12,793 bases of DNA, from positions 1 to 12,793 of the forward strand of contig CAYTPO010000069.1 in NCBI GenBank assembly GCA_964439815.1, written 5' to 3'. This DNA comes from JALSHZ01 sp964439815. GTDB lineage: Bacteria; Pseudomonadota; Gammaproteobacteria; UWMA-0217. Positions 4,925 to 12,174 of this stretch are shown here, one piece after another. The notes under the pieces were generated by a model that saw only the letters and a program-made list of their open reading frames with translations, had not been told where the DNA came from and did no database searches. Position 1 is the stretch's first letter. Every line of letters begins with the position of its first letter. The translations under genes were made by a program, and so were the position numbers.

Positions 4925-7404
4925 TGATGAATCAGGATAATTCAGCGAGCGACACCAATAAATTACTTGATCCTGTCTGTGGCATGAGCGTGACACGGGA
5001 CAGCCCGAACCATGTTCATCACAATGGACAGGATTACTATTTCTGCAGTGAACACTGTGAAACAAGGTTCAAGGCAGAGCCAGAAAAATATGTGCTTACA
5101 ATGCAGGGGCATGAGCATGATGACAGTTGTCATGGCCATGCATGCACGACCAGTAACAAAACGCTTGAACAGGAAATTCCCGGCGCGCAATATACCTGTC
5201 CAATGCATCCGGAGGTGGTCCAGGATCATCCCGGTGTGTGCCCCAAATGTGGCATGGCGCTGGAGCCAATGGGGCTTCCGGCAGCTACAAAAACCGAATA
5301 CACATGCCCGATGCACCCCGAAATCGTCCAGGATCATCCTGGCAATTGCCCTAAGTGTGGTATGGCGCTGGAGCCCGTCACGGTAGCGATCGAAGAGGAT
5401 ACCAGCGAGCTGGATGATATGAGCCGGCGTTTCCGGATCAGTGCCGTGCTGGCCATTCCTGTCTTTGTTCTTGCCATGGTGGCCGATCTGGCACCGGGCT
5501 GGCTGCCGAACGGACTCTCCATGAAGACGGTGCAGTGGATCGAATTCTTTCTTGCTACGCCTGTGGTGCTATGGGGTGGTTGGCCGTTTTTTGTCCGCGG
5601 CTGGCAATCGGTAGTGACCCGCAATCTCAATATGTTCACCCTGATCGGTCTGGGTGTCTCTGTTGCCTGGATCTACAGCGTGATTGCGCTGTTGTTTCCA
5701 GGTATTTTTCCTGCAGTCATGCAGTATGAAGATGGCACTGTACCGGTTTATTTTGAAGCGGCCGCAGTTATTACCGCACTGGTATTGCTGGGCCAGGTAC
5801 TGGAATTGCGCGCCCGCAGCCAGACCAATGCGGCCATCAAGCTGCTACTGGGGCTCGCGCCCAATACAGCGCACCGCGTTCGTCATGATGGAATCGAGGA
5901 GGAGATTCCGCTGGAGGATGTTTTGCCCGGAGATATTCTGCGTGTTCGTCCGGGTGACAAAATCCCTGTGGACGGGGTCGTCACCGAGGGTCGCAGTACG
6001 GTCGACGAGTCGATGGTCACCGGGGAACCTATTCCGGTGGAAAAACAGGCGGGTGATCCGCTGATTGGTGCCACGGTCAATGGTACCGGCAGTCTGCTGA
6101 TGCGTGCGGAAAAGGTCGGTGCCGACACGCTGTTATCGCAGATTGTCAATATGGTTGCAGAGGCACAGCGTTCCCGGGCGCCGATTCAGAAACTGGCGGA
6201 TACCGTGGCGGGGTATTTTGTTCCCGCTGTCGTGCTGGTGGCCATTATTACCCTGGTTGTCTGGGGATTGTGGGGGCCTGAACCGCGACTGGCTCATGCC
6301 ATTATCAACGCAGTGGCTGTTCTGATTATTGCCTGTCCCTGCGCACTGGGCCTGGCGACGCCCGTTTCCATTATGGTGGGTACCGGCAAGGGCGCAACCA
6401 TGGGTGTCCTGATCAAAAATGCCGAGGCGCTGGAAATCATGGAGAAGGTTGACACCCTGGTGGTGGACAAGACCGGAACTTTGACGGAGGGCAAGCCGAA
6501 ACTGGTCGCCATAGAAACTCATCCCGATTTTACCGAGCAGGAAGTATTGACGCTTGCAGCCAGCCTGGAGCGTGCCAGCGAGCATCCTCTGGCCGAAGCG
6601 ATTGTGCGTGGTGCGGAGGATAAGGGCATCGCGTTGCTGCGGGTCGAGAAATTCGCATCGATGACAGGCAAGGGTGTTAGAGGCCTGGTTGATGGCCGTA
6701 CCGTGGCACTGGGTAATTCGGGGCTGCTGGAGACGTTGTCCATTTCACCAGTCGATCTGGTTGATCTTGCCGAGTCGGGTAGAGTCAGGGGGCAGACCGT
6801 GATGTTTGTCGCCATCGATGGCAGAGCTGCCGGAATTATCGGTGTGGCAGATCCCATCAAGCAATCAACGGCTGAAGCCATCCGTGATTTGCATGAGGAA
6901 GGAGTAAAGGTGGTGATGCTGACCGGGGACAATCGCACCACGGCGCAGGCGGTTGCCAGCCAGCTGAATATTGATCGGGTGGAAGCAGATGTCTTACCGG
7001 ATCAAAAGGCAAAGATCGTAAAGGCGCTCCAGGATGAAGGGCGAACCGTTGCCATGGCAGGAGATGGTATCAATGATGCACCGGCACTGGCGCAATCCCA
7101 TGTGGGAATTGCCATGGGCACCGGTACCGATGTGGCGATGGAAAGTGCCGGGGTCACGTTGGTAAAGGGGGATCTTCGCGGTATCGTCCGTGCAAGACGT
7201 CTGAGCCGGTCCACGATGAAGAATATTCGCCAGAATCTGTTTTTTGCCTTTATCTACAACTCACTGGGTGTCCCTGTGGCCGCGGGTGTTTTATATCCAT
7301 TCTTCGGCTTGCTTTTGTCGCCGATGATTGCAGCCGCTGCCATGAGTTTCAGTTCCGTATCGGTCATTACCAATGCGCTCAGGTTGCGCAACGTAAAAAT
7401 ATAG
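4921..7404 (+). CDS. copA: Cu(I)-exporting P1B-type ATPase with YHS and two heavy-metal-binding domains
   Basis: ATP-driven copper exporter of the inner membrane (827 aa). N-terminus: YHS domain (LLDPVCGM...YYFCSEHCETRF, 15-60), His/Cys linker (61-80), then two CPMHP...CPKCGMALEP domains (91-116, 127-152) in place of CxxC HMA domains. Core: TGE (367-369), CPC (472-474) in the metal-path helix, DKTGT (516-520), SEHPLAEA (553-560), TGD (668-670), GDGINDAP (714-721), then YN (779-780) and MSFSS (808-812) in the last two helices, the Cu(I) P1B-1 set. Start: ATG at 4921 overlaps the merR stop; ATG at 4924 or 4927 is better spaced from AGGAG (4915-4919), so the true start may be 1-2 codons later. 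The symbol is in E. coli usage (not the oxidase at 1-927). Confidence 0.97.
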   Translation: MMMNQDNSASDTNKLLDPVCGMSVTRDSPNHVHHNGQDYYFCSEHCETRFKAEPEKYVLTMQGHEHDDSCHGHACTTSNKTLEQEIPGAQYTCPMHPEVVQDHPGVCPKCGMALEPMGLPAATKTEYTCPMHPEIVQDHPGNCPKCGMALEPVTVAIEEDTSELDDMSRRFRISAVLAIPVFVLAMVADLAPGWLPNGLSMKTVQWIEFFLATPVVLWGGWPFFVRGWQSVVTRNLNMFTLIGLGVSVAWIYSVIALLFPGIFPAVMQYEDGTVPVYFEAAAVITALVLLGQVLELRARSQTNAAIKLLLGLAPNTAHRVRHDGIEEEIPLEDVLPGDILRVRPGDKIPVDGVVTEGRSTVDESMVTGEPIPVEKQAGDPLIGATVNGTGSLLMRAEKVGADTLLSQIVNMVAEAQRSRAPIQKLADTVAGYFVPAVVLVAIITLVVWGLWGPEPRLAHAIINAVAVLIIACPCALGLATPVSIMVGTGKGATMGVLIKNAEALEIMEKVDTLVVDKTGTLTEGKPKLVAIETHPDFTEQEVLTLAASLERASEHPLAEAIVRGAEDKGIALLRVEKFASMTGKGVRGLVDGRTVALGNSGLLETLSISPVDLVDLAESGRVRGQTVMFVAIDGRAAGIIGVADPIKQSTAEAIRDLHEEGVKVVMLTGDNRTTAQAVASQLNIDRVEADVLPDQKAKIVKALQDEGRTVAMAGDGINDAPALAQSHVGIAMGTGTDVAMESAGVTLVKGDLRGIVRARRLSRSTMKNIRQNLFFAFIYNSLGVPVAAGVLYPFFGLLLSPMIAAAAMSFSSVSVITNALRLRNVKI

Positions 7405-7478
7405 GTAACTGCTCGTTGAGTAGTTACAAAATATAAATGGTAACTATTCATCGAGTAGTTCACATAAGCCGTAGTTAC
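7402..7478 (+). repeat. Dispersed inverted-repeat element, copy B (double unit)
   Basis: Two hairpin units. GTAACTGCTC-GTT-GAGTAGTTAC (7405-7427) starts right after the ATPase TAG. A second unit (7440-7468) is the near-exact reverse complement of copy A (2693-2721). A further GTAGTTAC half site lies at 7471-7478. The two copies are in opposite orientation and bracket the region from the DUF4399 gene to the ATPase. Confidence 0.75.
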
Positions 7479-7488
7479 CATAAATGTT

Positions 7489-7521
7489 ACCTGAGTTCGA
7501 GGTTAAACCCCGGATTCAGGT
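7489..7521 (+). promoter_or_regulatory. Inverted repeat in the leader of the CueO-like oxidase
   Basis: ACCTGA (7489-7494) pairs with TCAGGT (7516-7521) around a smaller GGTT-A-AACC (7501-7509). The outer arm ends right where the purine-rich ribosome binding site (GGGAGAAG, 7522-7529) begins, so a stem here could affect translation or serve as an operator. No convincing -35/-10 pair was found, and the stem is short. Confidence 0.3.
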
Positions 7522-7535
7522 GGGAGAAGAGAATA

Positions 7536-9029
7536 ATGGTTACAAGACGTTTTGTATTGAAGGCCGCTGCAGCGGGTGTAGCGGGTCTGGCCTTGCCGGC
7601 CTATTATGGTCGCGATATCTGGGCAAGGTCTGCACCGGAGCGGTTTACCCAGTCACTTGTCATTCCTCCCCTTTTGCAAGGTGAGATGCAGGATGGCACA
7701 AGGGTTTTTGATTTATCCGTGCAGCGCGGCAAGCATGAGTTTTTCCCCGGTAAAAAAACGCCCAGTGCAGGAATCAACGGTGACTACCTCGGCCCGGTGA
7801 TTCGGGCCAGACAGGGTGAAAATGTACGCCTGAATGTCACGAATGAAATGTCGGAAGATACGACATTGCATTGGCATGGTGTTCACCTTCCGGCAAAAAT
7901 GGATGGTGGTCCCCATCAGGTGATCAAACCGGGAATGCGCTGGTCCCCGGAGTTTGAAATTCGTCAGCCGGCATCCACGCAATGGTATCACTCCCACGTG
8001 CTGCATCGTACCGCCATCCAGGTCTATTATGGCCTTGCGGGACTTTTCTATATCGATGATGACCAGGCCGATAGCCTGGATTTGCCATCCGAATATGGGG
8101 TTGATGACATTCCACTGGTTTTGCAGGATCGCTCGTTCAACCGGGATGGGAGTTTCAGCTACATGGGGTCGATGCGTGACCGCATGATGGGAATGCATGG
8201 TGATGTGATGCTGGTCAATGGGGTGCCTTTTCCTTCGCTGGAGGTCAGCCACAAACGGATGCGTTTTCGCATTCTCAATGGCTCCAACGCACGCATCTAT
8301 CATCTTGGTTTGAGTGATGGCCGTGAAATGTGGCAAATCGCCTCGGATGGTGGGCTACTGCAAAAGCCGGTTCCAATCAGAACATTGAGATTGGCGCCGG
8401 GAGAGCGGGCCGAGGTGGTTGTGGAATTTGACGCTGGAGACAAGATCACACTTCAGCACAAGCCGGTACCACAACGTCGCAACGGACGGCGTGGCATGAT
8501 GATGGGTAACATGATGGCTGCTGATACTACGCCCTATGCCATCATGGAGTTTACTGCAGTGGCCCCCGTAGCACCGCATTCGAAAATGCCGGAAAATCTC
8601 GTGGCAGTCAGGAATTGGCTACCCGCAGAGGCCGTCAAAACCCGCCGTTTTGTTCTGGATATGGCAATGGGGATGCGCATGATGCGGGGCGATGGTTTTA
8701 CCATCAATGGCAAAACGATGAACAAGGATCGTATCGATGAAAAAGTTCGGCTGGGTGATGTGGAGATCTGGGAAATAGCCAACAATTCGCCGATGCCACA
8801 CCCGTTTCATATCCATGATATACAGTTTCGCATCCTCGACCGTGATGGACGAAAGCCACCGCCGAATGAACAGGGGTTGAAGGATACGGTACTGGTTGAA
8901 TCGGGTGAGAGTGTTCGAATCATTACGCAATTCGAAGACTACGCCGACCCGAATTCACCCTATATGTTTCATTGCCATATTCTGGAGCACGAAGATGCCG
9001 GGATGATGGGGCAGTTTGTCGTTGTATAG
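7536..9029 (+). CDS. CueO-like periplasmic multicopper oxidase
   Basis: A three-domain multicopper oxidase (497 aa, near the 516 of E. coli CueO) that would oxidise periplasmic Cu(I) to Cu(II) with O2. The ATG at 7536 gives a twin-arginine signal (TRRFVLKAAAAGVAGLALPA), as expected for an enzyme exported folded; the frame is open further upstream but that would bury the Tat motif. Copper ligands: HWH (112-114), HSH (152-154), HPFHIH (422-427) and HCHILEHEDAGM (479-490; type 1 ligands His422, Cys480, His485, Met490). The Met-rich insert is small (MMMGNMMAAD, 321-330; MAMGMRMMRG, 376-385) compared with CueO. It lies 131 bp after the ATPase, past a repeat element, and 32 bp before the SHOCT gene. 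FtsP/SufI is excluded because all copper ligands are present. Confidence 0.95.
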   Translation: MVTRRFVLKAAAAGVAGLALPAYYGRDIWARSAPERFTQSLVIPPLLQGEMQDGTRVFDLSVQRGKHEFFPGKKTPSAGINGDYLGPVIRARQGENVRLNVTNEMSEDTTLHWHGVHLPAKMDGGPHQVIKPGMRWSPEFEIRQPASTQWYHSHVLHRTAIQVYYGLAGLFYIDDDQADSLDLPSEYGVDDIPLVLQDRSFNRDGSFSYMGSMRDRMMGMHGDVMLVNGVPFPSLEVSHKRMRFRILNGSNARIYHLGLSDGREMWQIASDGGLLQKPVPIRTLRLAPGERAEVVVEFDAGDKITLQHKPVPQRRNGRRGMMMGNMMAADTTPYAIMEFTAVAPVAPHSKMPENLVAVRNWLPAEAVKTRRFVLDMAMGMRMMRGDGFTINGKTMNKDRIDEKVRLGDVEIWEIANNSPMPHPFHIHDIQFRILDRDGRKPPPNEQGLKDTVLVESGESVRIITQFEDYADPNSPYMFHCHILEHEDAGMMGQFVVV

Positions 9030-9061
9030 CAACAGGATTCTTAACAGGAATGAGGTAGTTT

Positions 9062-9277
9062 ATGTGGCAAGGTCATGGGTTTTTTGGAGGATATATGTGG
9101 TTGCTATGGATTGTGTTGATTATCCTGGTGGTCTGGGGCGCTAGCGCTGCTGGGCGACGCGGGGGAGATTCCCCTGCAACCAGACCCTCTGCGCTCGATA
9201 TCCTGAAAGAGCGATATGCGCGGGGAGAGATCGACAGTGAAGAGTATGAGCGCAAGCACCAGGATTTGATGAGATAG
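9062..9277 (+). CDS. Small SHOCT-domain membrane protein
   Basis: A 71-aa protein with one membrane segment (MWLLWIVLIILVVWGASAA, residues 12-30), a basic/polar linker, and a C-terminal SHOCT domain (SALDILKERYARGEIDSEEYERKHQDLM, about 43-70), a short module that helps proteins pair up. GAGGT (9052-9056) is 5 nt before the ATG. It lies 32 bp after the oxidase and likely shares its transcript. Small SHOCT membrane proteins are often found near copper and efflux genes but have no assigned function. Confidence 0.88.
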   Translation: MWQGHGFFGGYMWLLWIVLIILVVWGASAAGRRGGDSPATRPSALDILKERYARGEIDSEEYERKHQDLMR

Positions 9278-9311
9278 TCCTTTCGCGCTGTTGCATGATG
9301 AAATCAAAAAG

Positions 9312-9505
9312 CTGGGAGCCTGTCGGGTTTAACCGTTTGACGCGAAAACCACTGGGGGCGAACTAAATCAGCTTATCGTGTGAGGAAAATAGCAGGGCTA
9401 TTTGACGAGCGCGATAAGCTGAGTTGATCGCCATCCAGGGATTTGCACCCCAAGGGCACTTCCTGCGGGCGCAGCCAAACAGTGTTAACTCCGGCAGGCT
9501 CCCAG
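9312..9505. mobile_element. MITE-like element, about 194 bp, no coding capacity
   Basis: Terminal inverted repeats of 22 bp (9312-9333 and 9484-9505) match at 19 positions and start CTGGGAGCCTG. Inside is a nested palindrome: CAGCTTATCG (9369-9378) with CGATAAGCTG (9412-9421), and AAATAGC with GCTATTT around 9387-9405, giving a long imperfect hairpin. No ORF lies inside. I see no clear target-site duplication. The right end supplies the first two bases of the AGGAGGT (9504-9510) that serves the next gene. Confidence 0.65.
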
Positions 9506-9515
9506 GAGGTAACCG

Positions 9516-10007
9516 ATGACAACCAGGATATCTGGCTACAAGGATCATGTATGTCACATGGTTGTAGCCAATGATGAGATAGCCGTTGATTTTGAGGGCG
9601 TGCATTATGCCTTTTGTTCAGAGCAGTGCCGGGAGCGGTTTCAGATGAATCCGCGCCTGTATATCGGATATCCGGGATCAAAGGCGCCGAAACAGAAAGG
9701 TGAAATTGTAAGGAAGACGAGAAGGTTGAAACTGGGGGAAGCGCTTCCCCGTGATTTGGCGGACAAGGTGCATGAATCACTACACGCCATGATGGGTATC
9801 GATCTGGTCGAAATTGACGGAGATACCTTGTATGTCACATATGATTTGCTGCAGGCAACCGAGGCGCAAATTGAAAGGGAACTGACGCGACTGGGAATTC
9901 CACTGGATGCCGACTGGAAGGAAAGACTGCGCCGCTCCTTTGCAAGAATACTCGAAGACAACGAAATTGACAGTCGTGAGGTCGCTCCACCTGGCCATCA
10001 TCATTGA
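9516..10007 (+). CDS. YHS-domain protein with HMA-like C-terminal half
   Basis: A 163-aa cytoplasmic protein. Residues 8-50 are a YHS metal-binding domain (DHVCHMVV..., then YAFCSEQCRERFQMNPRLYI; Cys13, Cys34, Cys38), like the one on the ATPase here but with DHVCHM in place of DPVCGM. After a basic linker (56-72), residues about 73-128 read as a small alpha/beta domain (ESLHAMMGIDLVEIDGDTLYVTYDLLQATEAQIERELTRLGI) that resembles an HMA fold without the CxxC. The tail ends HHH. AGGAGGT (9504-9510) is 5 nt from the ATG and partly overlaps the MITE end. It could deliver copper to the ATPase or sense it; both are inference. The HMA likeness is weak. Confidence 0.83.
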   Translation: MTTRISGYKDHVCHMVVANDEIAVDFEGVHYAFCSEQCRERFQMNPRLYIGYPGSKAPKQKGEIVRKTRRLKLGEALPRDLADKVHESLHAMMGIDLVEIDGDTLYVTYDLLQATEAQIERELTRLGIPLDADWKERLRRSFARILEDNEIDSREVAPPGHHH

Positions 10008-10339
10008 ACAGAGGTTACGACTCGCAGAGGCGCTACGAATCGAGCTATTGATCGTTACATAATATTGGCATGCGAATGGTAGCCCAACATTTCCACCTCA
10101 GCGTTGGGCATGTCATCCCTCCTTTGCCCAACCTGCCGGGGAACGCGTTTACTATTGCAACGATTAACCCTGTCTTATTCATGGTGGATCGGGGATTCCA
10201 CAGGTCATGATGGTTTTACGCTCCCGATACCGTGTTCAAGTGCTGGATCGAGGGTATCGATGCCGGGAATGCTCCGCTTTATCCCGGCCTGATGTCTGAA
10301 TTCTTCATTGACAGCCCGTTCGTGGATCTGTCACCCAGG
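10008..10339. other. Non-coding region between convergent genes
   Basis: No supported gene. It holds the hairpin GCCCAAC (10082-10088)/GTTGGGC (10103-10109), a further GCCCAACCTGC (10126-10136) identical to 4407-4417, the 20-bp repeat copy (10172-10191), and a perfect stem GCCGGGA (10262-10268)/TCCCGGC (10282-10288) about 52 bp past the CDF stop. None is followed by a T-run, so terminators for the two converging genes are not evident. Confidence 0.6.
10172..10191. repeat. 20-bp dispersed repeat, copy 2 (inverted relative to 3898-3917)
   Basis: Exact reverse complement of 3898-3917. Flanking bases are also similar with small gaps. Intergenic. Confidence 0.7.
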
Positions 10340-11233
10340 TCAGATATCGCCTTTGACGGAATCCCTGCAGCGTTCATTCTTGAATTCAAACTCGATGGTG
10401 GTGTGTTCCAGCGGATATTCGGCCAAAGCCTCGGCCAGCAGGTGTTTCAAATTACGCTGTTCCTGCACGGAAATATCGGCGTCGAGCAAGGCATGAGCGG
10501 TCAATACATGGTGTTCGCCATCCAGTGACCAGCAATGCAGATGGTGTACGTTGCTGATATGAGGCATTGACAAAATGGCATCCCTGATGCCTTCAAGACA
10601 TTCCGCATCGGGAACAGCCTGGAGGAACAGGCGCAGGGTGGTGCGTAGATTGCGAACGACATTGAGCAGGATGAACAGCGTAAAGCCGATGGAGAGCAAT
10701 GGATCAAGGATGGGCCAGTCAACGAACATCAAGACGATGGAAACAATCAGCACGGCCACCCATCCCAATACATCTTCCAGCAGATGCCAGTTAAGAATGC
10801 GCTCGTTCAATGTCTTGCCTGAACTCAACTTCCACGCAGCAAAGCCATTGACAGCCACGCCGAAAATAGCTAGCCCCAGCATCCCTTCGGTGACTGGCAT
10901 CTGAGGATGTTGCAGTCGTGGAATGGCTTCACTCAATATCCAGATCGAACCCGCGATTAAAACCAACCCATTGATCAATGAACCCAGCAGGGAAAAACGT
11001 CGATACCCGTAGCTGAACATGGAATCGGCTTTTTTGTTGCCGGTTTTCTCCAGAATCCAGGCCAGCCCGATGGAAAGGCTGTCCCCCAGATCATGTACCG
11101 CATCCGCCATGATCGCCGTACTGTTGGTCAGCCAGCCACCAATGAATTCAATGATCGTGAATCCAAAATTAAGGAAAAAGGCCCAGGCGATTCTCTCCCC
11201 GCTGCTGCCGTGATGATGAGCATGATCGTGCAT
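10340..11233 (-). CDS. CzcD-like cation diffusion facilitator
   Basis: Inner-membrane antiporter of the CDF family (297 aa), which exports divalent cations such as Zn, Cd or Co in exchange for protons. The N-terminus is His-rich (HDHAHHH). The metal site shows as His47/Asp51 in HDLGD and His150/Asp154 in HLLED, the HD-HD pattern of zinc-type CDFs. Six membrane segments are seen up to about residue 200, followed by the C-terminal cytoplasmic domain (ILSMPHISNVHHLHCWSLDGEHHVLTAH). It starts 3 bp after the hemolysin III stop, so the two form an operon and are likely translationally coupled. It is divergent in role from the copper genes and points to a mixed metal-resistance island. The exact metal cannot be read from sequence. 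Confidence 0.94.
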   Translation of the reverse strand: MHDHAHHHGSSGERIAWAFFLNFGFTIIEFIGGWLTNSTAIMADAVHDLGDSLSIGLAWILEKTGNKKADSMFSYGYRRFSLLGSLINGLVLIAGSIWILSEAIPRLQHPQMPVTEGMLGLAIFGVAVNGFAAWKLSSGKTLNERILNWHLLEDVLGWVAVLIVSIVLMFVDWPILDPLLSIGFTLFILLNVVRNLRTTLRLFLQAVPDAECLEGIRDAILSMPHISNVHHLHCWSLDGEHHVLTAHALLDADISVQEQRNLKHLLAEALAEYPLEHTTIEFEFKNERCRDSVKGDI

Positions 11234-11236
11234 TGC

Positions 11237-11917
11237 TTAAACCGGATTCTGCCCAGGGATGACGTAGAGGTAAATCGACAGAAAATGCATGACGGCGGCT
11301 GCCAGTACAAACAGATGCCAGATGGCGTGATTGTAGGGGATCTTTTCCATGGCATAGAATACCGCGCCACCGGAGTATAGCAGCCCGCCAATGGCAAGCA
11401 GTGTCAGCCCACCAGGAGGTACGTGAGTCAGCATTTGGCCTGCGGCAATAATAATGAGCCACCCCATGGCAAGATAGGTAAACAGGGCAAAGCGAGGATA
11501 GCGCTCCCCAAACACAATTCGAAATAGGATGCCGATGATCGCCAGCGTCCAGATAATGGCCAACAGGGAGTAGCCCCATGCCCCCTGCAGACTGATGAGT
11601 AGAAACGGTGTATACGTCCCAGCAATCAGCAGATAGATCGAACAATGATCCACCATCTGCAATATCGGTTTCAGGCGTTGGCCCTGCAGCGCATGGTAGA
11701 GCGTAGAAGCAAGAAACAGCAGAATCAGACTGCTGCCGTAAATGGTCGCGCCGGCTACACCCATCGGGTTATGTCGCTCCAATGCCATGGAAACCAGCAA
11801 AACCAGGGCCATAATGCTCAGAAAAGCACCAATGCCGTGGGTAATGCTGTTGGCGATTTCCTCGGCCTTGCTATAAAGCTCGCCCGTGTGTTTCTTGTGA
11901 TGTGACGGATTGGACAT
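11237..11917 (-). CDS. Hemolysin III / TrhA (PAQR) family membrane protein
   Basis: A seven-helix membrane protein of the hemolysin III (YqfA/TrhA, PAQR) family, 226 aa from the chosen start, close to E. coli YqfA. Family marks: KAEEIANSITHGIGAF (18-32, His27), ASTLYHAL (His75), DHCSIYLLIAGTYTP (90-104), and a C-terminal helix with His201 and His211; these His/Asp residues form a probable metal site in the family. TrhA proteins are linked to membrane energy and lipid homeostasis rather than haemolysis. A start 48 bp upstream (11965) is possible but would overlap a candidate -10 (TACAAT on the minus strand, 11964-11969), so 11917 is preferred. No strong ribosome binding site is seen at either. 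Confidence 0.9.
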   Translation of the reverse strand: MSNPSHHKKHTGELYSKAEEIANSITHGIGAFLSIMALVLLVSMALERHNPMGVAGATIYGSSLILLFLASTLYHALQGQRLKPILQMVDHCSIYLLIAGTYTPFLLISLQGAWGYSLLAIIWTLAIIGILFRIVFGERYPRFALFTYLAMGWLIIIAAGQMLTHVPPGGLTLLAIGGLLYSGGAVFYAMEKIPYNHAIWHLFVLAAAVMHFLSIYLYVIPGQNPV

Positions 11918-11963
11918 TAGATAATCCAGATGGTTTCCGAATGAATGGGGAAGGAACCCATGC

Positions 11964-11969
11964 ATTGTA
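11964..11969 (-). promoter_or_regulatory. Candidate -10 box for the hemolysin III-CDF operon
   Basis: TACAAT on the minus strand, 46 bp before the chosen ATG. No good -35 is found at 17 bp, so this promoter may need an activator, or the box may be chance. Confidence 0.3.
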
Positions 11970-12127
11970 GCACCAGAAGGACTGTTGAATGTTTCCCGTA
12001 TTCCCTTTCTGGACGGAGGCGGGTCGGCAATGCCGATTTCTTTCTTGCGGAAAATTCTTGGCCTGGAATTGGCTCAGACTTGAGAGTGTTAGTCTGATCA
12101 TGTCGACTTTTGCAGGTTTCATCTCAC

Positions 12128-12158
12128 AAAAAAAGCCGGGTAAAAACCCGGCTTTTTC
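12128..12158 (-). terminator. Strong intrinsic terminator after the third multicopper oxidase
   Basis: A perfect 12-bp stem (12130-12141 with 12146-12157, GC core GCCGGGT/ACCCGGC) with a 4-nt AAAA loop, flanked by A-run and T-run. Read on the minus strand it lies 17 bp past the oxidase stop and ends in a run of seven T. The symmetry would let it work on the plus strand too. Confidence 0.92.
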
Positions 12159-12174
12159 ACGCTGTGGCAGGTGG

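Noticed and set aside
7437..7535. N-terminal extension of the CueO-like oxidase
   Set aside because: It would be encoded by the repeat element and would push the Tat motif 33 residues inward; ATG 7536 has its own purine-rich ribosome binding site.
10082..10109. Integron attC-like ends GCCCAAC...GTTGGGC
   Set aside because: The ends fit the core-site pattern, but the whole is only 28 bp, far shorter than known attC sites, with no inner L boxes and no cassette gene.
10232..10528. 98-codon plus-strand frame entering the CDF gene
   Set aside because: Most of it is antisense to the well-supported CDF coding sequence; no ribosome binding site or family motif.
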